A DNA stretch of 64,000 bases from Pseudomonadota bacterium (GTDB lineage Bacteria > Desulfobacterota > Desulfobacteria > Desulfobacterales > JAHIVH01). A model generated the notes under the pieces. The model saw only the letters and a list, made by a program, of their open reading frames with translations, did no database searches and had not been told where the DNA came from. Positions 27,401 to 34,911 of this stretch are shown in pieces. The translations under genes were made by a program, and so were the position numbers. The stretch spans positions 62,001 through 126,000 of the forward strand of contig JAHIVH010000070.1 of assembly GCA_018816735.1 (NCBI GenBank), read 5' to 3'. The stretch's first letter is position 1. The number at the start of each line of letters is the position of its first letter.

Positions 27401-29455
27401 CGGGTCCTGTTCCAATTCAAGCAATTGATAGGCGTCTCCCAAGGGAGCGATCAGTCCTTCCTGAATAGCCGGACGGAGGCATTCCGCAACAACTGCCAGG
27501 AATTTTTCAGATACCAGTGATAATTCCATCAAGGCGAAACGGAAACCGATACAGGCACCCAACTCAATCAGACCAAGGGAATCCTCCGGCATCTTTTTTA
27601 AATTGCAGGTCATCAGATCAACAACATTTTCGGTCATCTGACGGTTTTGGATGCAATCGATGTCCCATGTCCAGCGCTGTTCTTCTCCTGAGAAAACGAT
27701 CAATCCTTCATGGTAAAGATTTTTCAGGAATTCTTCAGTGAAAAAAGGATTGCCGGCTGTTTTCCTTTCAACGATTTCAGCCAGGGGCGCGGCTGTTCTC
27801 CTGTCCACCGACAGTGTGTCGGAAAGCAGGTTCGTCAAGTGCTCCAAACTTAACGGGCGCAAGCGGATATCTTCATAAAAAACATTGCCGGAACCAAGTT
27901 CCTTGAGCCAAAGTGTCACAGGATGTGAGGATGTAAGTTCATTGTCCCTATATGCCCCGATCAAAAGCAGGTGGGTGGCAACAGCGTCGTTGCCGATAAG
28001 AAGGTCAATCAGCTTCATACTGGCATTGTCTGCCCATTGCAGGTCATCCAAAAAAATCACCAGAGGATGGTCCGGCCCGCAAAATACCTGAATAAAATGC
28101 TGAAAAACCCTGTGAAAACGTTGCTCCGCCTCAAGGGAAGGCACGTCCGGTGTTTTCGGTTGCGGGCCGATGATCAACGCCAGTTCATGAATGATATCAA
28201 TCATCAACTGCCCATTTTGGCCGAGGGCGTGCTGGATTCTGTTTCTAAATACCGCCAGCCGCTCCTCCGGTTCGGTAAGGAGCTGACGGACCAAATCTCG
28301 CAAAGCTGCAGACAATGCGCTGTATGGAATATTTCTTTTCAACTGATCAAATTTGCCGGTTACAAAATGCCCTTTTCGTTCGGTGACAGGTTTGTAGATT
28401 TCTTTGATCAGACAGGTTTTACCTATACCCGAATAACCTGATACCAGGATCATTTTGCATTTTCCGCGCCTGACCTGGTCAAAACTGACCATCAATTGTG
28501 CGACCTCGTTTTCACGTCCATAAAGACGCTGAGGAATCTGAAACCGGTCCGAGATATCCTGTTGAGCCAACGGAAACGGTGGTATGGTTCCGGTCGTTTG
28601 AAATTCTTTGAGACACCGTTTCAAATCAAACGTGATTCCCCGGGCACTCTGGTACCGGTCTTCGGCTGTTTTGGATAGAAGCTTCATCACGATAACAGAT
28701 AGCTGCCGGGGAATGGACGGATCAATTTGATCTGGCGGCACAGGTTGCTTGGCAATATGGCAATGGAGCCACTCTATGGGTTCACTTACAATAAATACCG
28801 GTTGTCGGGTAAGTAATTCATAAAGCGTGACACCAAAAGAATAGAAATCCGTCCTGTAATCGATGGATCGGTTCATTCGTCCGGTTTGCTCCGGAGAAAT
28901 ATACGGCAAGCTGCCCTCAAATGTCTGGGGACTGGTCAAGGCCGCCTGTTCCCTTGTAAAGGTCGTGGAAATACCGAAATCAATAATTTTAGCTACGCCG
29001 GTAAACGGATTAAACACAATATTTGAAGGATTGATATCTTTATGCATGATGTTGGCCTTATGAATATCATTTAGGCCTTGGGACACTTGAACGGCGATCT
29101 GCAGGACTTCTTCAATGGAAATGCGTCGTTGCCTCGCAATATTGTCCAGTGAATCCCCTCCGAAATCCTCCAATTCGATTACCGGAAGGTTATTGTGTCG
29201 TTCAAGGGAGAAAACCTGAATCACGCCTGGTACATTCAGACGTCTTGTCACATCGTATTCATGCTTGAGCAAGGCGGCCGCCTCTCTGGCGGTCCGCTCA
29301 TCACGCAAGGTCTTGAGCATGAATGTCTTGCTGTCGGATCTTCTGCGAGCCCTGTAAATCCGAGTGGGATCACCATAAAAAACGACAGCATCCACTTCAT
29401 ACGCGGGGAAATAGTCTTTTACAGCTTCTTCATTTTGCCTGGCAATCACCTTCAT
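24470..29455 (-). CDS. Giant signalling protein: Ser/Thr kinase - AAA-like ATPase - helical repeats - GAF - GGDEF
   Basis: I place the start at ATG 29455 (1661 residues), preceded by AAAGGA; a TTG 12 codons upstream has no such site. Domains in order: protein kinase with Lys48, HKDINPSN (Asp140) and DFG (159-161); an ATPase with P-loop GYSGIGKT; a long TPR-like helical region; a GAF domain; and a C-terminal GGDEF domain. The cyclase motif reads GGEEM (1579-1583), with an RGGD inhibitory site five residues before it. The kinase-ATPase-GAF scaffold is usually joined to a histidine kinase; a diguanylate cyclase end is less common. It is monocistronic and cytoplasmic (no membrane segments). Confidence 0.9.
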   Translation of the reverse strand: MKVIARQNEEAVKDYFPAYEVDAVVFYGDPTRIYRARRRSDSKTFMLKTLRDERTAREAAALLKHEYDVTRRLNVPGVIQVFSLERHNNLPVIELEDFGGDSLDNIARQRRISIEEVLQIAVQVSQGLNDIHKANIMHKDINPSNIVFNPFTGVAKIIDFGISTTFTREQAALTSPQTFEGSLPYISPEQTGRMNRSIDYRTDFYSFGVTLYELLTRQPVFIVSEPIEWLHCHIAKQPVPPDQIDPSIPRQLSVIVMKLLSKTAEDRYQSARGITFDLKRCLKEFQTTGTIPPFPLAQQDISDRFQIPQRLYGRENEVAQLMVSFDQVRRGKCKMILVSGYSGIGKTCLIKEIYKPVTERKGHFVTGKFDQLKRNIPYSALSAALRDLVRQLLTEPEERLAVFRNRIQHALGQNGQLMIDIIHELALIIGPQPKTPDVPSLEAEQRFHRVFQHFIQVFCGPDHPLVIFLDDLQWADNASMKLIDLLIGNDAVATHLLLIGAYRDNELTSSHPVTLWLKELGSGNVFYEDIRLRPLSLEHLTNLLSDTLSVDRRTAAPLAEIVERKTAGNPFFTEEFLKNLYHEGLIVFSGEEQRWTWDIDCIQNRQMTENVVDLMTCNLKKMPEDSLGLIELGACIGFRFALMELSLVSEKFLAVVAECLRPAIQEGLIAPLGDAYQLLELEQDPSIKDVTVEFAFAHDRIHQAAYALLDDTRKRQAHLNIGRLLQNHLHPGQQKEKLFDISYHLNMGSTLIGDAEERAMLCRLNLDVGKQAKRSNAYQPAFSYFKKAIALLSDDAWDTRYHFTLELYTEAAEAAYLTVDYESMDQLLETSFVRAENLLDKVKLYLVKISACMARGQLLEAINIAKSALSQLGIRYPANPTKRHVVMELLKLKWRLRNTTLEDWRKRPEMTDAKHLAIMKIGGHIGGAAMFAQPNLLPLLILKAVKISFKYGHAPQSLVAYAGLGMILADALGDVERGDGYGKLALEIMERLQVKTIEGRIRHVYNAMVRHWREPIRNTLEPLHQAYLLCLEHGDFEYAAHAVAVRTLIAFEAGRDLKHLFTDFTEIHAMMKPLKQGPRIHYTENSIQKIDNLIGNVAEPSILKGRYYDIDKMFEIHKETGDKSLMFIDCISQVFLSYMFGKYEEALGYSDIAQAGADEGLQGMYFQVPYLLMDSLVRLANMAGADVLTRRRLMHQVSKNISRFKRWVKTNPTNTLNKLRLIQADRLRVLGKDLEANALFEESGRFAMAQGFVHEEALAYELCGKMHVRSGRLTLGLPYLGKARDLYRLWGAQAKVDDLHTHFPQLVIEEERKTGTATFGAPLSAVDIGSLMKALKTIAEETVHSSMVEKIIAIAIEFAGAQKGMLMLRNAEGVLHIEAEADVDGGDLRILQSIPVDKGDVPQGVINYVARTGSSIVIHDAQKAGEQIPGLETDPYIREKTVRSLLCLPILTGDKQKRELIGMLYLENNRASGSFTQERFDTLEIICLSAAGRLELSWKAAIDGLTGLFNHDYFQNILKREFELARRHGHHLSLILMDIDHFKRFNDTWGHQVGDLVLKEVSQIIKASCRGGDVVARYGGEEMVAILPMTSVEDAEIVAERIRKQIEAHRVTHKNEQLNVTISLGLACMNSTTTDKDNLIRRSDSALYRSKAGGRNRLTVA

Positions 29456-29671
29456 TTGCAATTCCTTTAGGGTGCCACCTTGTGACAACAATCAAACTCC
29501 CGGTACCTTTTTCAATGTCCAATTTTACGGGAAGATATGGATTATGGCAAATACTTATTCCATAGTCATCTGATTCTAAATATGTCAATTCGATAAAAAT
29601 TAAATAGATGGAAGTTATCCTGTTTTCAAAAAATCGTCTCAAGACCAAATCTTGTAACTATTTTATTTCTT

Positions 29672-29749
29672 TGGTAGTCGCGATGGGATTTGAATCAACA
29701 AACCCTGCTGCCGTTTTACAGTAAAAATCATACCCCAAAGGGGCCGACT
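29672..29749 (-). other. tRNA-like relic or attachment-site-like sequence
   Basis: On the minus strand the 3' part reads T-loop TTCAAAT, CCCAT, CGCGACT, A, CCA, exactly the spacing of a tRNA 3' end. A CTGTAAA (GUA anticodon-like) loop lies at 29715-29721 and AGTCG at 29745-29749 can pair with CGACT. The D, anticodon and T stems do not pair, so it is not a working tRNA. It may be a degenerate tRNA or an integration remnant, or chance. Confidence 0.25.
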
Positions 29750-30160
29750 TTGGTTTAAGCCCAGTGACACTATGCTGAAAATAATAGACGCCAATATTAA
29801 TACGACCGGCCTTGATGCCGTGGCTGATGATTTTGTTTTAGCAGTTGATCATGCGCCTACGATCGTAATCGGGTCAGAAGAACCATCATTGATCGATGGG
29901 GCATTCAGCGTGAGTGATTTCTGATGGTTACCACCCTGATCAGTCTTTTATAATTTATCCGGCATACAGAGTTTTCCCTGTTGGTGCCACCCCAACAATT
30001 TATCGTTTTTAATTCCCCAGATAAATACAGAATGCAGTGTTCCGTGTGAATCCAGACTATCGAGCACCTCTCTTTTGTTAATGTTCCCCAAATTCCCCTT
30101 ACTTTTCCAATTGACACGTCTATACTTCATGAGCTATCAGTTCTTATAAAATCCCACAAA

Positions 30161-30182
30161 TTATAGGCTTTGGAACCTATAA
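30161..30182. promoter_or_regulatory. Inverted repeat upstream of acyl-AMP ligase
   Basis: TTATAGG (30161-30167) and CCTATAA (30176-30182) form a perfect 7-bp inverted repeat with an 8-base spacer, 44 bases before the start codon. This could be an operator. No T-run follows. Confidence 0.4.
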
Positions 30183-30225
30183 AATATTATTTATCGCCGC
30201 AGTGATAAAGAGGTAAGGAGTTTTT

Positions 30226-31989
30226 ATGGTTAACATGACAATTATCGACCTTTTGAGGGATCGCGCTTCCAGAAACGCAAAGGACATAGCTTTCCGGTTT
30301 ATGGATAACGGTGAACTGGACGGGCCGATCACAGAATGGACCTTCTCTGAACTCTACCACCAAAGCGCCGGAGTGGCTGAAGACCTGATTGAACAGAGTC
30401 TTACCGGTTCAAGCATTTTGCTCGCCTTTCCACCGGGATTAGACTTCGTGAAGGCATTCTACGGCTGTCTCCTCGCGGGAGCACGCGCAGTTCCTGTCCC
30501 GCTGCCCAATCCCCGAAGCAAGAACCCTCTTGGGAGGATCCTGAACACTGCCGCGTCCTGCGGGGCTTCGACTGTCTTGACCAATAAACAGTTGGCAGAA
30601 ATGGTCGCGACAATGGTGAGCGAACTGCCTGTTCACTTAAGGCCGGTGACCGACCATACCGGAACCAATTTTACCGGCCCCAGGGCTGAAATGGACGAAA
30701 TTGCCTATTTACAGTTCACGTCAGGCTCAACCGGTCACCCCAAGGGAGTGTCTATCAGCCACTTCAACGCTGTTTCCAACCTTCGCGTGATGGGTCAGAT
30801 GCTACGCTTAGACTCGACGAAACCAGCGATAGTTTGGGCGCCTCACTACCACGACCTGTGCCTGGTCGGACACATACTAGGCCCGGTATATTACGGATAT
30901 GAGTCTACCCTGATGTCTCCGTTGGAGTTTGTTTCAAAACCTGTGCGGTGGCTGCGCGCGATGAGTCACTACAAGATTGCCAACACTGCCTGTCCGAACT
31001 TCGGTTACGAGTATGCAGTGCGGCGGATCAAACCTGAAGACTGTGAAGGGCTCGACTTGAGCCATTGGATAGTAGCAGGAAATGGAGGGGAGCCAGTGCT
31101 ACCCCAGACGATGGAAAAGTTTATCAAAAAATTCGGGCCTTACGGGTTTCGGCCACAGGCCTTCATGCCCACCTATGGTATGGCTGAGTCCGTGCTCTTT
31201 GTAAGCGGGCTGAAGTCACTATCCCAGCCGCCCAAGGTACTCACTCTGAATCCAGCAGACCTTGAACGACACACTGTAAGCGTCCTGGCCGACAATGAAC
31301 CGAGCGGGCACAAAGTCGTAAGTTGTGGAAAACCAGGGGCCAACCACCAAGTGATAGCCATAGACCCCGTCACCCTCACCCCGTGCAACGCTAACCAGGT
31401 TGGCGAGCTGTGGGTGAAAGGCCCCAGTGTACCCAGCGGCTACTGGGGACTTCCGGAAGAATCCTCAGTCACATTTGATGGGCGTCTTGCCGGCACAAAT
31501 GAGGGCCCCTTTCTCCGTAACGGGGACCTGGGTTTCGTTGCAGATGGTGAAACATACTTAACCGGCCGCTTGAAGGACCTGATTATTATCGCCGGACGAA
31601 ACCACTACCCGAGCGACATTGAACTCAGCGTGCAACAATCCGGCGCTCCGGTTCGCCTGGGGGCCTGCGCAGCCATCTCAATGTCTGAAAACGGTGCTGA
31701 AGAAATTGTTATTATTGCCGAGGTAGATGATCGCCAGATTCCTGCCGGTGTTCAGTCCGAAGGTCCGGGAGCGAAATCTATAGATACTTTCTGGGCCTCG
31801 GCCGTAAAGACTGTCCAAGGTGCAGTATCCACAGGGCATGGTCTCTCAGTGCGAACCGTGGTATTTGTAGAACCCCGGAGTCTTGAGAAGACATCTAGCG
31901 GCAAGCCACGTCGGCAGCACTACAAGAACCTCTTTCTCAAGGGGAAGCTTGCTGTGCTTCACCAAAAACAATCGCCTCAGACCGTCTGA
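30226..31989 (+). CDS. Fatty acyl-AMP ligase (FAAL)-like adenylating enzyme
   Basis: The 587-residue ANL-superfamily enzyme has the AMP-binding motif FTSGSTGHPKGV, the FAAL-type APHYHDLCLVG and PTYGMAESVLF segments, and a C-terminal domain with GRLKDLIIIAGRNHYPSDIE. FAALs activate fatty acids as adenylates and pass them to an ACP rather than CoA. AGGTAAGGAG precedes the ATG. No partner ACP, polyketide synthase or NRPS gene is adjacent. Its codons are visibly more GC-rich than its neighbours, and it sits in a decayed region, so acquisition by transfer is likely. It could feed the ACP of the cluster at 3-11 kb, but that is speculation. Confidence 0.88.
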   Translation: MVNMTIIDLLRDRASRNAKDIAFRFMDNGELDGPITEWTFSELYHQSAGVAEDLIEQSLTGSSILLAFPPGLDFVKAFYGCLLAGARAVPVPLPNPRSKNPLGRILNTAASCGASTVLTNKQLAEMVATMVSELPVHLRPVTDHTGTNFTGPRAEMDEIAYLQFTSGSTGHPKGVSISHFNAVSNLRVMGQMLRLDSTKPAIVWAPHYHDLCLVGHILGPVYYGYESTLMSPLEFVSKPVRWLRAMSHYKIANTACPNFGYEYAVRRIKPEDCEGLDLSHWIVAGNGGEPVLPQTMEKFIKKFGPYGFRPQAFMPTYGMAESVLFVSGLKSLSQPPKVLTLNPADLERHTVSVLADNEPSGHKVVSCGKPGANHQVIAIDPVTLTPCNANQVGELWVKGPSVPSGYWGLPEESSVTFDGRLAGTNEGPFLRNGDLGFVADGETYLTGRLKDLIIIAGRNHYPSDIELSVQQSGAPVRLGACAAISMSENGAEEIVIIAEVDDRQIPAGVQSEGPGAKSIDTFWASAVKTVQGAVSTGHGLSVRTVVFVEPRSLEKTSSGKPRRQHYKNLFLKGKLAVLHQKQSPQTV

Positions 31990-31999
31990 CCAGACGTTC

Positions 32000-32369
32000 C
32001 ATTCAGAAAGGGGATATTCTATTGTCAAGTTGACTAATATGAGAAATCCTTCAACAAGACTGCCGCCAATTGCAAGCAAACAACTCAAAATGGTTATAAA
32101 CATGCGATCTTTTGTCACGGATAAGCGAATCAAAAAAAGTCGCATAAAACAGACCATTTAAAAACAGGGGATATGGGCTGGCAAATCCACTCAACCCATA
32201 GACCATCACAAAAAGCAGGAAATACCCACCAGCCTTGACCGTCATAGTTAGGAAGGGGATAGACAAGCGTGTTTGTAACAACGTGGATTTTATCACATAA
32301 AGTTGCGACAAACGCCGATAGTAAAATTAACATTGTTGCGCTACGCAATTTTTGGATATTCATATTCAT
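32000..32369 (-). pseudogene. Broken small membrane protein gene, possibly INSIG-like
   Basis: Three minus-strand frames join into one plausible membrane protein: from 32369 a segment with ATLCDKIHVVTNTLVYP and GQGWWVFPAF; then, in a second frame, FVMVYGLSGFASPYPLF; then, in a third, LLAIGGSLVEGFLILVN. The breaks lie near A-runs (about 32209-32213 and 32133-32139). The D..HV..G.L.YP...GQ.WWVP pattern recalls bacterial INSIG-like proteins, from memory and weakly. The 3' end runs into the acyl-AMP ligase 3' end, so the gene may be truncated there. Either a real relic or indel errors in the sequence. Confidence 0.4.
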
Positions 32370-32441
32370 TCCTTATATAAAACCATAAACGCGCCAAGAG
32401 AGACTCTATAGCGCGTTTATTTTTACTATGAATGAAAATTA

Positions 32442-33611
32442 TTATAGACCTGCTTTTTGTTTCAGAATGTCCACCTTGTCTGTTTTTTCCCAGGTAAAGC
32501 CTGGCTCATTTCTACCAAAGTGACCATAAGCAGATGTCTGCCGGTAAATGGGTCTTAAAAGATTGAGTTGTTCGATGATCATGGCGGGTCGTAAATCGAA
32601 CACTTCTTTGACAATCTCGGCAATTTTTTTATGCCCGATAACACCTGTTCCCATTGTATCTACAAGAACAGAAACCGGTTGGGCCACGCCAATGGCATAG
32701 GCGATCTGTATTTCGCATTGTTTGGCAATACCTGCGGCAACGATATTTTTGGCAATATACCGTCCCATGTAGGACGCACTTCGATCCACTTTTGAGGGAT
32801 CCTTGCCGGAAAAACATCCGCCGCCATGACTGCCACGGCCACCGTAAGTGTCCACAATAATTTTTCGGCCGGTAAGACCACAGTCACCCATGGGACCACC
32901 GATGACAAATTTCCCTGTGGGGTTAATGAAAAATTTTGTGTTATCATCCATCATTTCGGAAGGAATGACTTGCTGGATAACTTCTTTTATGACAGCTTCC
33001 TTCAGTTTGTCATAGGCCACATCCGGAGAATGCTGTGTGGACACGACGATGGTATCAACGCGCCTGGGCTCACCGTTCTCGTATTCAATGGTAACCTGGG
33101 ATTTGCCGTCTGGCCTTAAGAACTTCAGTATTTTTTCTTTTCTGACTTTGGCAAGCTGCCTGGTGATGCGGTGTGCGAAAATTGTGGTCATTGGCATCAG
33201 TTCTTCTGTTTCATCGCATGCGAAACCGAACATCAGGCCCTGATCTCCAGCGCCCTGGTCCTGATAATGGCCTTCGCCTTTATTCACGCCCTGAGCAATG
33301 TCCGGTGATTGTTTGTCAATGCTTGTGATAACAGAGCATGTCTGCCAGTCAAACCCCATATCTGAAGAATCATAACCAATTTCCCGAATGGTATTTCTGA
33401 CGATTTCCGGCATGTGAACATAGCAGGTTGTTGTAATTTCACCTGCGATAAACGCAAGGCCAGTTGTAACCAGAGTCTCACAGGCAACCCGGCAGTGTTT
33501 GTCTTCGGTCATAATTGCATCCAGCACAGAATCTGATATCGCATCTGCAACTTTATCCGGATGCCCCTCTGTTACAGATTCAGAAGTAAAAAAATAGTTG
33601 TCTTTACTCAT
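32442..33611 (-). CDS. metK: S-adenosylmethionine synthetase
   Basis: The 389-residue enzyme is full length and makes S-adenosylmethionine from methionine and ATP. Signatures include EGHPDKVAD near the N-terminus, [10 protein letters not shown] in the middle and [16 protein letters not shown], the conserved P-loop-like and active-site segments. GGAGCAATAA precedes the ATG. The 119 bases between it and panC hold no SAM-riboswitch-like structure that I can see. panC lies upstream on the same strand, but the AT-rich gap suggests a separate promoter. Confidence 0.97.
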   Translation of the reverse strand: MSKDNYFFTSESVTEGHPDKVADAISDSVLDAIMTEDKHCRVACETLVTTGLAFIAGEITTTCYVHMPEIVRNTIREIGYDSSDMGFDWQTCSVITSIDKQSPDIAQGVNKGEGHYQDQGAGDQGLMFGFACDETEELMPMTTIFAHRITRQLAKVRKEKILKFLRPDGKSQVTIEYENGEPRRVDTIVVSTQHSPDVAYDKLKEAVIKEVIQQVIPSEMMDDNTKFFINPTGKFVIGGPMGDCGLTGRKIIVDTYGGRGSHGGGCFSGKDPSKVDRSASYMGRYIAKNIVAAGIAKQCEIQIAYAIGVAQPVSVLVDTMGTGVIGHKKIAEIVKEVFDLRPAMIIEQLNLLRPIYRQTSAYGHFGRNEPGFTWEKTDKVDILKQKAGL

Positions 33612-33730
33612 TTATTGCTCCTTTAGTACCTCATTTCAGTATGTCTTAAAAACATTTTCATGAATTAAAATAATTTTAAAAGCTACTCATTTAAATAAAA
33701 ATAATTCCTTATTTCAAGAAAAAACTGCTC

Positions 33731-34582
33731 TTATGCGTTTATATTTAATATTTTATTGTCAATCAGACGGGTTTTTCCAACCATGACAGCCAGAGCAAAA
33801 AGAGCAGGGGTGTCAATAACGGTCATGTCCTCCAGGCTGCCCGGATCACAGATGGTTGCATAGTCAATAGTCGTTCCTGGATGAGATTCAATAAACTGTC
33901 TTATATCATTAAGGATCATTGAAGTGTCCCTATCGCCTTTCAAGACCCGTTCCTGAGCCATCTGAAGTGCTTTTGAAAGACTCAATGCCGAGGATCGTTC
34001 CTCAGATGACAGATAGGTGTTTCTGGAACTCATGGCAAGGCCATCCTTTTCCCTGACGGTAGCGACACCTACGATGTCTATATCAAAATTCAGATCCTTA
34101 ACCATCTGACGGATTACAGCAAGCTGTTGAAAATCTTTTTCGCCGAATAAGGCCACATGGGGTTTGACAATATTAAAAAGTTTAGTCACTACCGTGGCAA
34201 CCCCTCTGAAGTGAACAGGGCGTGACAGGCCACACAGATGATCAGGGAGGTTTTCGAGTTTTACGTAAGTCTGATATCTGTCACCGTAAAGTTGCTCTTT
34301 TGTGGGGGTGAAAACCACATCGACACCTTCATTCTCAGCAAGTTTCAAATCCTTTTCAAGATTACGCGGGTAGGCGTCAAGATCTTCATTGGGGCCGAAC
34401 TGGGCAGGGTTTACGAAAATACTCAACACCAGGTCATCCCCTCTTTTTTTGCCTTCCCGTAAAAGTGTTAAATGGCCTTCATGCAAAAATCCCATTGTAG
34501 GAACAAAAGAAATGATCCTGTCAAGACGTCTCTTTTTATTTGAGCGCGTCTGCATGTCTTTTACAGTTTTGATAATTTCCAT
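33731..34582 (-). CDS. panC: Pantothenate synthetase
   Basis: The 283-residue enzyme joins pantoate and beta-alanine with ATP to form pantothenate, the precursor of CoA and of the ACP prosthetic group. It has the nucleotidyltransferase motif MGFLHEGHL, the IFVNPAQFGPNEDLDAYPR pantoate-binding stretch, FGEKDFQQL and a KMSKS-like MSSRN segment. Length is normal. panB and panD are not nearby. Confidence 0.97.
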   Translation of the reverse strand: MEIIKTVKDMQTRSNKKRRLDRIISFVPTMGFLHEGHLTLLREGKKRGDDLVLSIFVNPAQFGPNEDLDAYPRNLEKDLKLAENEGVDVVFTPTKEQLYGDRYQTYVKLENLPDHLCGLSRPVHFRGVATVVTKLFNIVKPHVALFGEKDFQQLAVIRQMVKDLNFDIDIVGVATVREKDGLAMSSRNTYLSSEERSSALSLSKALQMAQERVLKGDRDTSMILNDIRQFIESHPGTTIDYATICDPGSLEDMTVIDTPALFALAVMVGKTRLIDNKILNINA

Positions 34583-34911
34583 ATGAAAGCAGCCAGATCC
34601 TTATTTTACAGGTTAATAAATCATGAGAAAACGCACATCGCACTTTTTGGCCAATCACAGACCACATGATGTCTGAAAAAGTGGCTCTATAATCAAATTT
34701 ACCATACGTATCGGATGATGTTTCATCATTAAGCCAAACATAAAGGATTGTCAATATGGCATGACTTTTTGGACAGGAACAGGGTAAGCGCATCAGGAAA
34801 TTTTCATGCTCGGATGTTTGAACCGGAATGCCGTTTGATCGTTCGCCCAGGTAAATGCCCGTTTACCCAGGCGTATTTTAATAAAGCTCGGGATATGCTT
34901 ATATCATTGTC
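34583..34911. other. Intergenic region, no gene seen
   Basis: About 330 bases between panC and the FN3 protein gene. A perfect 6-bp hairpin GGTAAA/TTTACC (34850-34855 and 34862-34867) lies shortly beyond the FN3 gene stop on the minus strand but lacks a T-run. Nothing else is supported. Confidence 0.4.

Larger units (their letters stand above)
29456..30225. other. Gene-poor region upstream of the acyl-AMP ligase
   Basis: About 770 bases without a convincing gene. It contains a tRNA-like relic (29672-29749), a short acidic open frame of 50 codons at 29772-29924 that has no ribosome-binding site and matches nothing I know, and an inverted repeat at 30161-30182. The mixture of short fragments suggests decay or an old insertion boundary. 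Confidence 0.5.

Noticed and set aside
29672..29749. Functional tRNA-Tyr gene
   Set aside because: The CCA end and a GUA-like loop fit, but the D, anticodon and T stems do not pair; kept only as a relic or attachment-like sequence.
29772..29924. 50-codon acidic open frame
   Set aside because: No ribosome-binding site and no family likeness; short frames of this length arise by chance.
33612..33730. SAM riboswitch before metK
   Set aside because: The AT-rich 119-base gap shows no conserved helices or K-turn pattern.
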